A stretch of DNA of 64,000 nucleotides from Streptomyces sp. B21-105 (lineage in GTDB: Bacteria > Actinomycetota > Actinomycetes > Streptomycetales > Streptomycetaceae), in assembly GCF_036898465.1 (NCBI RefSeq), contig NZ_JARUMJ010000001.1, positions 6,448,001 to 6,512,000 on the forward strand. Reading direction: 5' to 3'. Below, one piece after another: positions 27,989 through 35,670 of this stretch (its first letter is position 1; each line of letters opens with the position of its first letter). Below the pieces are notes generated by a model. The model saw only the letters and a program-made list of their open reading frames with translations, searched no databases and was not told where the DNA came from. Made by a program: the position numbers and the translations under genes.

Positions 27989-29629
27989 ATGGACGCTGTG
28001 ACCCAGGTCCCCACCCCCGTCAACGAGCCGGTGCGCGGCTACGCCCCCGGCTCGCCCGAGAGGTCCCGGCTGGAGGCCAGGCTCAAGGAACTGGCCGACA
28101 ACCCGATCGACCTGCCCTGCACCATCGGCGGCGAGCGCCGGATGGGCGGCGGGGAGCGTTTCGACGTCGTTCAGCCGCACCGTCACAAGGCCCGCCTCGG
28201 CACGTACGCCAACGCCACCCGGCAGGACGCGCAGGACGCCGTCGACGCGGCCCTCGCCGCCGCGCCCGCCTGGCGCGCGATGTCCTTCGACGACCGGGCC
28301 GCGATCATCCTGCGCGCCGCCGAACTGCTCGCCGGCCCCTGGCGGGAGACGCTCGCCGCGTCCACCATGCTCGGCCAGTCGAAGACCGTCCAGCAGGCGG
28401 AGATCGACTGCCCCTGCGAACTCGTCGACTTCTGGCGCTTCAACGTCGCCTACGCCCGGCAGATCCTGGCCGAGCAGCCCCCGGCCAACTCCCCGGGCGT
28501 CTGGAACCGCCTCGACCACCGCCCGCTCGAGGGCTTCGTCTACGCGATCACGCCGTTCAACTTCACGGCGATCGCGGGCAACCTGCCGACCGCGCCCGCG
28601 CTGATGGGCAACGTGGTCGTGTGGAAGCCGTCCCCGACGCAGACGCACGCCGCCGTACTGCTGATGCGGCTGCTGGAGGAGGCCGGGCTGCCCAAGGGCG
28701 TCATCAACCTGGTCACCGGCGACGGCCTGGAGGTCTCCGAGGTCGCCCTGAACCACCGCGACCTCGCCGGCATCCACTTCACCGGCTCCACCAAGACCTT
28801 CCAGCACCTGTGGAGGACGGTCGGCGCCAACATCGAGAAGTACCGCACCTACCCGCGTCTGGTCGGCGAGACCGGCGGCAAGGACTTCGTCGTCGCCCAC
28901 CCGAGCGCCGACCACGCGGTGCTGAAGACGGCCCTCACCCGGGGAGCCTTCGAGTACCAGGGCCAGAAGTGCAGCGCGACCTCCCGGGCCTACATCCCGG
29001 CGTCGATCTGGAACTCCGGCTTCAAGGAGGAGTTCGCGGCCGAGGTCGACGCCCTCACCATGGGCGACGTCACCGACCTGTCCCACTTCATCGGGGCGGT
29101 CATCGACGAGCGTTCCTTCGCCAAGAACAAGGCCGCGATCGACCGCGCCGAGGCGGACCCGGCCTGCACGATCGTCGCGGGCGGCACCTACGACCACTCG
29201 GTGGGCTGGTTCGTGCGCCCGACCGTCGTCGAGTGCACCGACCCGGAGAACGAGGTCTTCACCACCGAGTACTTCGGCCCGTTCCTCGCCGTGCACGTGT
29301 ACGACGACAGTTCGGCCGAGGCGTACGACGCCATGCTGACCCAGATGGAGTCGGTCTCGGACTACGCGCTCACCGGCTCGGTCATCGCGAACGACCGCGC
29401 AGCCGCCGCGTACACGATGGAGAAGCTGCGCTACGCGGCCGGCAACTTCTACATCAACGACAAGTCGACCGGCGCCGTCGTCGGCCAGCAGCCCTTCGGC
29501 GGCGGCCGCGCCTCCGGCACCGACGACAAGGCCGGCGCCCCGCAGAACCTGATGCGCTGGACGCTGACCCGCGCCATCAAGGAGACGCTGGTCCCGCCGA
29601 CCGACCACACCTACCCGCACATGGGCTGA
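27989..29629 (+). CDS. pruA: L-glutamate gamma-semialdehyde (pyrroline-5-carboxylate) dehydrogenase
   Basis: A 546-residue aldehyde dehydrogenase that completes proline degradation to glutamate with NAD+. The catalytic Glu lies in LVGETGGKDFVVAHPSA and the catalytic Cys in EYQGQKCSATSRAYIP. Other class features: PFNFTAIAGNLPTAPALMGN, FTGSTKTFQHLW, TTEYFGPFLAVHVYDD and GQQPFGGGRASGTDDKAG. The length and the KDFVVAH signature identify the P5C branch. ATG 27989 has TAAGGAG 9 nt upstream. Second gene of the proline operon, followed by a hairpin. Confidence 0.96.
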   Translation: MDAVTQVPTPVNEPVRGYAPGSPERSRLEARLKELADNPIDLPCTIGGERRMGGGERFDVVQPHRHKARLGTYANATRQDAQDAVDAALAAAPAWRAMSFDDRAAIILRAAELLAGPWRETLAASTMLGQSKTVQQAEIDCPCELVDFWRFNVAYARQILAEQPPANSPGVWNRLDHRPLEGFVYAITPFNFTAIAGNLPTAPALMGNVVVWKPSPTQTHAAVLLMRLLEEAGLPKGVINLVTGDGLEVSEVALNHRDLAGIHFTGSTKTFQHLWRTVGANIEKYRTYPRLVGETGGKDFVVAHPSADHAVLKTALTRGAFEYQGQKCSATSRAYIPASIWNSGFKEEFAAEVDALTMGDVTDLSHFIGAVIDERSFAKNKAAIDRAEADPACTIVAGGTYDHSVGWFVRPTVVECTDPENEVFTTEYFGPFLAVHVYDDSSAEAYDAMLTQMESVSDYALTGSVIANDRAAAAYTMEKLRYAAGNFYINDKSTGAVVGQQPFGGGRASGTDDKAGAPQNLMRWTLTRAIKETLVPPTDHTYPHMG

Positions 29630-29660
29630 CGGCGCACAGCGCATCCGCGCACCCGCGCAC

Positions 29661-29698
29661 CCGAACGGGCCGGTCTTCCGCAGACCCGGCCCGTTCGG
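29661..29698 (+). terminator. Terminator after pruA
   Basis: A perfect 13-bp stem, CCGAACGGGCCGG with CCGGCCCGTTCGG, loop 12 nt, 31 nt after the pruA stop. Confidence 0.8.
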
Positions 29699-29710
29699 CA
29701 CACTGCCCGC

Positions 29711-30535
29711 ATGGAGAGCGTGCTCGCGGACGACGGAGTCCGCCTGTGGGCGTCCCGCAGCGGCACCGCCGACCCGCTGGTCCTGTGCCACGGCGGACCC
29801 GGGCTGTGGGACATGTTCGAGGACCTGACGGCCCTGCCCGCCCCGCTGTCCGACGCGATCCGCTGGGATCAGCGCGGCTGCGGGCGCTCGCAGCGGTGCG
29901 ACGGGCCGTGGACCACCGAGCGGTTCGTCGCCGACCTGGAGGCCGTACGGCGGCACTTCGGCCTCGGGAGGATGACCCTGCTCGGGCATTCCTGGGGCGC
30001 GCAACTGGCGTTGAGCTACGCCCTGGCCCACGCCGGGCGGGTGCGCGCGCTGATCTACGTGAGCGGTACGGGCATCGGCCCCGACACCGACTGGCACCCC
30101 GCCTACAAGGCGAACTTCCTCGCCCGGCTCGGCGAGGCCCCCGAACTGCTCGCCCGTTGGCGGGAGGCGCCGAACGGCAGCCGTGAGCGGGCGCTGATCC
30201 AGTGGTCCGTGGAGTTCGAGGACCGACGGCGGGCCCCGGAACACGCCGAGCGCATGGCCGACCCCTGGTTCGGCGTCAACACCGTGTGCAACGCGGCGCT
30301 CAACGCCGAGCGCGCACGGGACTGGGGCACCTGCGAGCTGTACGCGGCCTGCCGGCGTCTGGAGGCGCCGGTGCTGATCGTCGACGGCGCCCGGGACATC
30401 CGGCCCCGCTCGGCGGTCGACTCGCTGGAGCGCGCCCTGCCCCATGTGCGCCGGGTGACCCTGGCGGGAGCGGGCCATCTGCCGTGGGCGGAGGACCCCG
30501 AGGGCTTCCGCAACGCGGTGGCGTCGATCGTCTGA
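29711..30535 (+). CDS. Alpha/beta hydrolase, proline iminopeptidase-like (S33)
   Basis: A 274-residue cytoplasmic hydrolase. It has the oxyanion motif HGGPG (residues 27-31), DQRGCGRS, the nucleophile elbow GHSWG (Ser94), an acid in VDGARDIRP and a catalytic His in AGAGHLPWAEDP. HGGPG with DQRGCGRS is typical of prolyl aminopeptidase and close relatives, which release N-terminal proline from peptides. Being just downstream of a proline catabolic operon supports such a role, although a terminator separates them. It could equally be a general esterase or epoxide hydrolase-like protein. Confidence 0.85.
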   Translation: MESVLADDGVRLWASRSGTADPLVLCHGGPGLWDMFEDLTALPAPLSDAIRWDQRGCGRSQRCDGPWTTERFVADLEAVRRHFGLGRMTLLGHSWGAQLALSYALAHAGRVRALIYVSGTGIGPDTDWHPAYKANFLARLGEAPELLARWREAPNGSRERALIQWSVEFEDRRRAPEHAERMADPWFGVNTVCNAALNAERARDWGTCELYAACRRLEAPVLIVDGARDIRPRSAVDSLERALPHVRRVTLAGAGHLPWAEDPEGFRNAVASIV

Positions 30536-30588
30536 CCGGCGCCTCTGACCGGCGCCGTCTCAGATAGTAGGAAGTCCGAGTAATTGTA

Positions 30589-30617
30589 GAGACAGGCGCG
30601 CGCTCCTCGCTTAGCTT
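30589..30617 (+). promoter_or_regulatory. Promoter candidate upstream of the 43-codon gene
   Basis: GAGACA (30589-30594) and TAGCTT (30612-30617) are separated by 17 bp and sit in an AT-richer stretch from 30561. A start near 30624 leaves a leader of about 140 nt before the small gene. The upstream AGTAGGAAGTCCGAGTAATT could be an activator site. Confidence 0.5.
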
Positions 30618-30623
30618 TGTAGG

Positions 30624-30750
30624 AGCCGAACGTCTCGCTCGACCAAGCGAATGGCGGTCGAGAGCCGGGCCCCGTGCAGGCAACCCCTGCGGCCCCCGCT
30701 CCCCGCCTCTTCCGGCGTCTCGCATCCCCTTTGGCACTCCCTGGATTTCG
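30624..30750 (+). other. Structured 5' leader, unidentified
   Basis: The leader contains two hairpins: CTCGACC/GGTCGAG (about 30639-30662) and a longer GC stem closed by GCAGGCAACCCCTGC (about 30675-30690) with flanking GGGCCCC/GGCCCCC. The GCAACC loop is reminiscent of riboswitch internal loops but matches no class I can name. It runs into the ribosome site of the 43-codon gene. Confidence 0.4.
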
Positions 30751-30766
30751 AAGGAGTCGATTCCCC

Positions 30767-30898
30767 ATGGCCGAGACGACCGTCCGCCGCCGAGTCCGTC
30801 ACATCTCCCGTGCGAGCGAGTCCGACCGCAGGAACGCCGCCGCCGCCCTGCAGCGCGCCCTCGACCGCCGCGACAACGGAGGCGAGACCGGACACTGA
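30767..30898 (+). CDS. Small basic protein (43 aa), unknown function
   Basis: Encodes MAETTVRRRVRHISRASESD followed by RRNAAAALQRALDRRDNGGETGH. AAGGAG lies 10 nt before the ATG. The peptide is Arg-rich, hydrophilic and probably one helix with a polar tail. I recall similar small proteins upstream of leuB in Streptomyces, which together with the strong ribosome site and long leader supports a real gene. No function can be assigned. About 210 bp follow before leuB, with the leuB promoter at their end. Confidence 0.75.
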   Translation: MAETTVRRRVRHISRASESDRRNAAAALQRALDRRDNGGETGH

Positions 30899-31072
30899 GC
30901 CGGCCCCGCCCCCCGCAGTCCGGGAGCCGCACCCACGTGGGGCGCGGCGCGGGCGCCCGAACGGGACTTCGGGCCCCGCGCCGCACCTCGCCTCCCGCCG
31001 CACCCTTCAACTCCCTGCCGCCCCCGCCGGGCGTACCGACACGTCGGGGGATGTCCGGATGGCGGACGGTCC

Positions 31073-31101
31073 GTGTCATCACCTGGGACGAGGAGTAGGG
31101 T
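31073..31101 (+). promoter_or_regulatory. leuB promoter, probably leaderless
   Basis: GTGTCA (31073-31078) and TAGGGT (31096-31101) are 17 bp apart; TAGGGT ends 6 nt before the leuB ATG, so the mRNA should begin at the start codon. Confidence 0.55.
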
Positions 31102-31107
31102 TCCCGC

Positions 31108-32151
31108 ATGTCTCGCAGCCTCAATCTCGCAGTGATCCCCGGTGACGGCATCGGCCAGGAGGTCGTGGCCGAAGGTCTCAAGGTCCTCTCCGCCGTCCTC
31201 CCGCAGGACGTGAAGCTGGAGACCAAGGAGTACGACTTCGGCGCCCGGCGCTACCACGCCACCGGTGAGACCCTCACCGACGCCGACGTGGACGCGCTCA
31301 AGCAGCACGACGCGATCCTGCTCGGCGCGATCGGCGACCCGAGCGTCCCCTCCGGCGTCCTGGAGCGGGGTTTCCTGCTCAAGCTGCGCTTCGCCTTCGA
31401 CCACCATGTGAACCTGCGTCCGTCGAAGCTCCTGCCCGGCGTGGCCACCCCGCTGGCCGGTCAGCCCGAGATCGACTTCGTCGTCGTCCGCGAGGGCACC
31501 GAGGGCCCGTACACCGGCAACGGCGGCACGATCCGCAAGGGCACCCCGCACGAGGTCGCCACCGAGGTCTCCGTGAACACGGCGTTCGGCGTCGAGCGCG
31601 TGGTCCGCGACGCGTTCGCCCGCGCCCAGGCCCGCCCCCGCAAGAAGCTCACGCTCGTCCACAAGAACAACGTGCTGGCCTTCGCCGGTCACCTGTGGAC
31701 GAACGTCTTCAACCAGGTGGCCGCGGAGTTCCCCGACGTCACCACCGACTACATCCACGTCGACGCGGCCACCATCTACCTGGTCACCGACCCGGGCCGG
31801 TTCGACGTCATCGTCACCGACAACCTCTTCGGCGACATCATCACCGACCTCGCCGCGGCCGTCTCCGGCGGCATCGGCGTCGCCGCCAGCGGGAACATCA
31901 ACCCGTCCGGCGAGTTCCCGTCCATGTTCGAGCCGGTGCACGGCTCGGCCCCGGACATCGCGGGCCAGGGCAAGGCCGACCCCACCGCCACGGTCCTGTC
32001 CGTCGCCCTGCTCCTGCGCCACCTCGGCTACGAGGCCGAGGCCGCCCGCATCGAGGACGCCGTCTCCGCGGACCTCGGGGAGCGCGGCTCGCTGCCCGCG
32101 CGCAGCACCTCCGAGATCGGCGACGCGCTCTCCGTACGAGTAACCGGCTGA
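31108..32151 (+). CDS. leuB: 3-isopropylmalate dehydrogenase
   Basis: A 347-residue enzyme that oxidises and decarboxylates 3-isopropylmalate to 2-ketoisocaproate in leucine synthesis, with NAD+ and a divalent metal. Signatures: [18 protein letters not shown], the [14 protein letters not shown] substrate loop, [13 protein letters not shown] with the catalytic Lys, and the metal/NAD segment [24 protein letters not shown] then [20 protein letters not shown]. The length suits the actinomycete form. It is a single-gene unit with its own promoter and a terminator behind it, apart from leuCD 27 kb away. Confidence 0.96.
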   Translation: MSRSLNLAVIPGDGIGQEVVAEGLKVLSAVLPQDVKLETKEYDFGARRYHATGETLTDADVDALKQHDAILLGAIGDPSVPSGVLERGFLLKLRFAFDHHVNLRPSKLLPGVATPLAGQPEIDFVVVREGTEGPYTGNGGTIRKGTPHEVATEVSVNTAFGVERVVRDAFARAQARPRKKLTLVHKNNVLAFAGHLWTNVFNQVAAEFPDVTTDYIHVDAATIYLVTDPGRFDVIVTDNLFGDIITDLAAAVSGGIGVAASGNINPSGEFPSMFEPVHGSAPDIAGQGKADPTATVLSVALLLRHLGYEAEAARIEDAVSADLGERGSLPARSTSEIGDALSVRVTG

Positions 32152-32176
32152 CCCGCGCCGCTCGAGAGCCTGCCTC

Positions 32177-32211
32177 GAAGCCGCCGGGTCGCAAGCGCGC
32201 CCGGCGGCTTC
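32177..32211 (+). terminator. Terminator after leuB
   Basis: GAAGCCGCCGGG pairs perfectly with CCCGGCGGCTTC (12 bp, 11-nt loop), 25 nt after the leuB stop. Confidence 0.8.
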
Positions 32212-32404
32212 CGCATGTCCCCCGCCGGGTGTCACCATCAACCCTGGGTCGCATTCACGCCGTTTTTCGGCCGTCGCCCGTCTCTTGCGATAATCGAACG
32301 CGGAGCCGCGGTATGAGGGAATGCTCGGACGTCCTACCACCGGCCATCGGCCGTACGGACGTGAGCGCGGCCCGTCACACACAACCGGTGAAGGACAACC
32401 ACTC

Positions 32405-33493
32405 ATGACGACGCCCACGATCGAGCTCAAGCCCTCCGCCAGCCCCACCTCCGCCGCCGAGCGGCAGGCCGTCCTGGCGAACCCCGGCTTCGGCCGCCAC
32501 TTCACCGACCACATGGTGACGATCAAGTGGACCGAGGGCCGCGGCTGGCACGACGGCCAGCTCGTTCCGTACGCGCCGATCCCGCTCGACCCGGCCACCA
32601 ACGTCCTGCACTACGCGCAGGAGATCTTCGAGGGCCTGAAGGCGTACCGTCGCCCCGACGGCTCCGTCGCCACCTTCCGGCCCGACCAGAACGCCAAGCG
32701 CTTCCAGCGCTCCGCCCGCCGGCTCGCCATGCCCGAGCTGCCGGTCGAGACGTTCATCGAGGCCTGTGACGCGCTCGTCGCCCAGGACAAGGACTGGGTG
32801 CCCGCGCACGGCGGCGAGGAATCCCTCTACCTGCGACCCTTCATGATCGCGACCGAGGTCGGCCTGGGCGTCAAGCCGGCCAACGAGTACCTCTTCCTCG
32901 TCATCGCCTCACCGGCCGGCGCCTACTTCCCCGGCGGCGTCAAGCCGGTCTCCATCTGGGTCTCCGAGGACCACGTCCGCGCCGTCCCCGGCGGCATGGG
33001 CGACGCCAAGACGGGCGGCAACTACGCCGCCTCGCTGCTCGCCCAGGCCGAGGCCGCCGCGCAGGGCTGCGCCCAGGTCTGCTACCTCGACGCGGTCGAG
33101 CGCACATGGGTCGAGGAACTCGGCGGCATGAACCTGTACTTCGTCTACGGAAACAAGATCGTCACCCCGTCCCTCACCGGCTCGATTCTCGAGGGCGTCA
33201 CCCGCGACAGTCTCCTCGCCGTCGCCCGCGACCTCGGCTACGAGGCCGAGGAGGGCCGTGTCTCCGTCGACCAGTGGCAGCAGGACTCCGCCGCCGGCAC
33301 CCTCACGGAGGTCTTCGCCTGCGGCACCGCCGCCGTGATCACCCCGGTCGGCACGGTCAAGCGCACCGGCGGCGAGTGGCAGCAGTCGGGCGGCGAGCCC
33401 GGCGAGGTCACTCTCCGGCTGCGGCAGGCCCTGCTGGACATCCAGCGCGGCACGGCCGAGGACAAGCACGGCTGGATGCACCGCCTGGGCTGA
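32405..33493 (+). CDS. ilvE: Branched-chain amino acid aminotransferase
   Basis: A 362-residue PLP enzyme of fold type IV that transfers amino groups between glutamate and the keto acids of Val, Leu and Ile. Signatures: [47 protein letters not shown] with the PLP Lys in [24 protein letters not shown] and [15 protein letters not shown]. The BCAT II-like length is normal. ATG 32405 is chosen because upstream in-frame codons lie in the promoter area. It is a separate transcription unit from leuB and reads toward the cimA leader. Confidence 0.96.
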   Translation: MTTPTIELKPSASPTSAAERQAVLANPGFGRHFTDHMVTIKWTEGRGWHDGQLVPYAPIPLDPATNVLHYAQEIFEGLKAYRRPDGSVATFRPDQNAKRFQRSARRLAMPELPVETFIEACDALVAQDKDWVPAHGGEESLYLRPFMIATEVGLGVKPANEYLFLVIASPAGAYFPGGVKPVSIWVSEDHVRAVPGGMGDAKTGGNYAASLLAQAEAAAQGCAQVCYLDAVERTWVEELGGMNLYFVYGNKIVTPSLTGSILEGVTRDSLLAVARDLGYEAEEGRVSVDQWQQDSAAGTLTEVFACGTAAVITPVGTVKRTGGEWQQSGGEPGEVTLRLRQALLDIQRGTAEDKHGWMHRLG

Positions 33494-33537
33494 CCGCCCG
33501 CACGCCCACCCCGCACGCGCGCTGCCCGCACGCCCCA

Positions 33538-33594
33538 CCGGGCCGGGCCGGGGCCGCACCGGACGTCACCACGTCCCGGCCGGCCCCGGCCGGG
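33538..33594 (+). terminator. GC-rich hairpin after ilvE
   Basis: CCGGGCCGGGGCCG pairs imperfectly with CGGCCCCGGCCGGG-type sequence, with an inner GACGT/ACGTC stem. It is the likely end of the ilvE transcript; no T-tract. Confidence 0.5.
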
Positions 33595-33706
33595 ACGTGC
33601 CGTCGCCGTGGCCCGATGAGCGTCTCCCGGCAGAGGTCCGGGCACACGCCGCTCGCATCCTGAGACACCGGGTGAGCAGGCGGACGGACTGTGTCAGACT
33701 TCCCCC

Positions 33707-33757
33707 GTGCTCTCGTTCGCCACGATTATTGGCAGCAGGCGCGCCGGTCCGCAGTGA
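33707..33757 (+). CDS. Putative cimA leader peptide (16 aa)
   Basis: GTG 33707 opens MLSFATIIGSRRAGPQ, with two adjacent ATT isoleucine codons, rare in a genome that prefers ATC, and a Leu codon. A perfect terminator with a T-tract begins 55 nt after its stop and cimA 190 nt after. Spacing and composition mirror the ilv leader. There is no clear ribosome site, so translation would be leaderless or weak; this is the main doubt. An alternative is that another short frame, or an RNA-only switch, controls the terminator. Confidence 0.45.
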   Translation: MLSFATIIGSRRAGPQ

Positions 33758-33812
33758 CCGCCACGTACGACCAGGTACGGGCGGCCATCGTCGTCCTCGA
33801 CCCGCGCGCAGA

Positions 33813-33837
33813 CCTCTCGCACCCGCGAGGGGTTTTT
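33813..33837 (+). terminator. Attenuator terminator in the cimA leader
   Basis: CCTCTCGC (33813-33820) pairs with GCGAGGGG (33825-33832; one G-T pair) around ACCC and is followed by five T. It lies about 110 bp before the cimA start. The 455-bp gap between ilvE and cimA holds this, the ilvE hairpin and the putative leader peptide, and no other gene. Confidence 0.8.
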
Positions 33838-33949
33838 CGCTTTTCTGGCACCACCCACAGCCAGGAGCGAGAGCGCGAGGGAGCATGGGGGGATGGTGGA
33901 GCCGGTCATTCCGGTAACGACCGAGGTCCAACACAGGAGTCTTCAGACC

Positions 33950-35554
33950 ATGACCGCAACCAGCGAACTCGACGATTCGTTCCACGTCTTCGACACCACC
34001 CTGCGGGACGGCGCCCAGCGTGAGGGCATCAACCTCACCGTCGCCGACAAGCTGGCCATCGCCCGTCACCTGGACGACTTCGGAGTGGGGTTCATCGAGG
34101 GCGGCTGGCCCGGCGCCAACCCGCGCGACACCGAGTTCTTCGCCCGTGCGCAGGAGGAGATCGACTTCCGGCACGCCCAGCTGGTCGCCTTCGGCGCGAC
34201 CCGCCGGGCCGGCGCGAAGGCGGCGGAGGACCCCCAGGTCAGGGCGCTGCTGGAGTCGGGTGCGGGGGTCATCACCCTGGTCGCGAAATCCCACGACCGG
34301 CATGTGGAACTGGCCCTGCGCACCACGCTGGACGAGAACCTGGCCATGGTGAGCGACACCGTGTCCTTCCTGAAGGGCGAGGGCCGCCGGGTCTTCGTCG
34401 ACTGCGAGCACTTCTTCGACGGCTACCGCGCGAACCCCGAGTACGCGAAGGCGGTCGTGCGGGCCGCCGCCGAGGCCGGCGCCGACGTGGTCGTCCTGTG
34501 CGACACCAACGGCGGCATGCTGCCGGGGCAGGTGCAGGCGGTCGTCTCCACCGTCCTCGCCGACACCGGCGCCCGGCTCGGCATCCACACCCAGGACGAC
34601 ACCGGCTGCGCGGTGGCGAACACGCTGGCCGCGGTGGACGCGGGCGCGACGCACGTGCAGTGCACGGCGAACGGCTACGGCGAGCGGGTCGGCAACGCGA
34701 ACCTCTTCCCGGTGGTCGCCGCCCTGGAGCTCAAGTACGGCAAGAAGGTGCTGCCCGAGGGGCGGCTGCGCGAGATGACCCGTATCTCGCACGCGATCGC
34801 CGAGGTCGTCAACCTCACCCCGTCCACGCACCAGCCGTACGTCGGCGTCTCGGCCTTCGCCCACAAGGCCGGCCTGCACGCCTCGGCCATCAAGGTCGAC
34901 CCCGACCTCTACCAGCACATCGACCCCGAGCAGGTCGGCAACACCATGCGGATGCTGGTCTCCGACATGGCCGGCCGCGCCTCGGTCGAGCTCAAGGGCA
35001 AGGAACTCGGCGTAGACCTGGGCGGCGACCGCGAACTGGTCGGCCGGGTCGTCGAACGGGTCAAGGAGCGCGAACTGCAGGGGTACACCTACGAGGCGGC
35101 GGACGCCTCCTTCGAACTGCTGCTGCGCGCGGAGGTCGAGGGCAGCCCGCTGAAGTACTTCGAGGTGGAGTCCTGGCGGGCCATCGTCGAGGACCGCCCC
35201 GACGGCAGCCACGCCAACGAGGCCACCGTCAAGCTGTACGCCAAGGGCGAGCGGATCGTCGCCACGGCGGAGGGCAACGGACCGGTCAACGCCCTCGACC
35301 GCGCGCTGCGGGTGGCGCTGGAGAAGATCTACCCGCAGCTGGCCAAGCTCGAGCTGGTCGACTACAAGGTCCGCATCCTCGAGGGCGTCCACGGCACCCA
35401 GTCCACCACCCGCGTCCTGATCTCCACGACGGACGGGGCGGGGGAGTGGTCGACGGTGGGCGTCGCGGAGAACGTGATCGCCGCGTCCTGGCAGGCTCTG
35501 GAGGACGCGTACACGTACGGACTGCTCAGGGCGAGCGTGACGCCGGCGGAGTGA
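33950..35554 (+). CDS. cimA: Citramalate synthase
   Basis: A 534-residue DRE-TIM enzyme condensing pyruvate and acetyl-CoA to (R)-citramalate, a threonine-independent route to 2-ketobutyrate and isoleucine. Signatures: FDTTLRDGAQREGINLTVADKL with the metal and catalytic residues, LCDTNGGMLPGQVQ, IHTQDDTGCAVANTLAAVDAGATHVQ, GVSAFAHKAGLHASAI and a C-terminal regulatory LeuA dimer domain (about 400-530) for feedback. The CimA-type IEGGWPGANPRDTEFF segment separates it from LeuA. ATG 33950 has AGGAG 10 nt upstream. It is preceded by an attenuator-type leader, consistent with isoleucine control. Confidence 0.93.
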   Translation: MTATSELDDSFHVFDTTLRDGAQREGINLTVADKLAIARHLDDFGVGFIEGGWPGANPRDTEFFARAQEEIDFRHAQLVAFGATRRAGAKAAEDPQVRALLESGAGVITLVAKSHDRHVELALRTTLDENLAMVSDTVSFLKGEGRRVFVDCEHFFDGYRANPEYAKAVVRAAAEAGADVVVLCDTNGGMLPGQVQAVVSTVLADTGARLGIHTQDDTGCAVANTLAAVDAGATHVQCTANGYGERVGNANLFPVVAALELKYGKKVLPEGRLREMTRISHAIAEVVNLTPSTHQPYVGVSAFAHKAGLHASAIKVDPDLYQHIDPEQVGNTMRMLVSDMAGRASVELKGKELGVDLGGDRELVGRVVERVKERELQGYTYEAADASFELLLRAEVEGSPLKYFEVESWRAIVEDRPDGSHANEATVKLYAKGERIVATAEGNGPVNALDRALRVALEKIYPQLAKLELVDYKVRILEGVHGTQSTTRVLISTTDGAGEWSTVGVAENVIAASWQALEDAYTYGLLRASVTPAE

Positions 35555-35670
35555 CCGGGCCGGCGGGACGTCCCGGCAGGAACCGCGGGAACCGCGGAAC
35601 GGCAGGACGGCAGGAACGGCAGGACCGCGCGCAGCTGACTGGTTTGGTGTGCTTCGGGTACTTTCGAGAT

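Noticed and set aside
26972..30478. A 1168-codon frame opposite proline dehydrogenase, pruA and the hydrolase
   Set aside because: It spans three unrelated sense genes and a terminator and has no recognisable domain.
30611..31003. Minus-strand ORFs across the small-gene and leuB upstream region
   Set aside because: They have no ribosome sites and are Gly/Arg-rich; the plus-strand 43-codon gene explains the region better.
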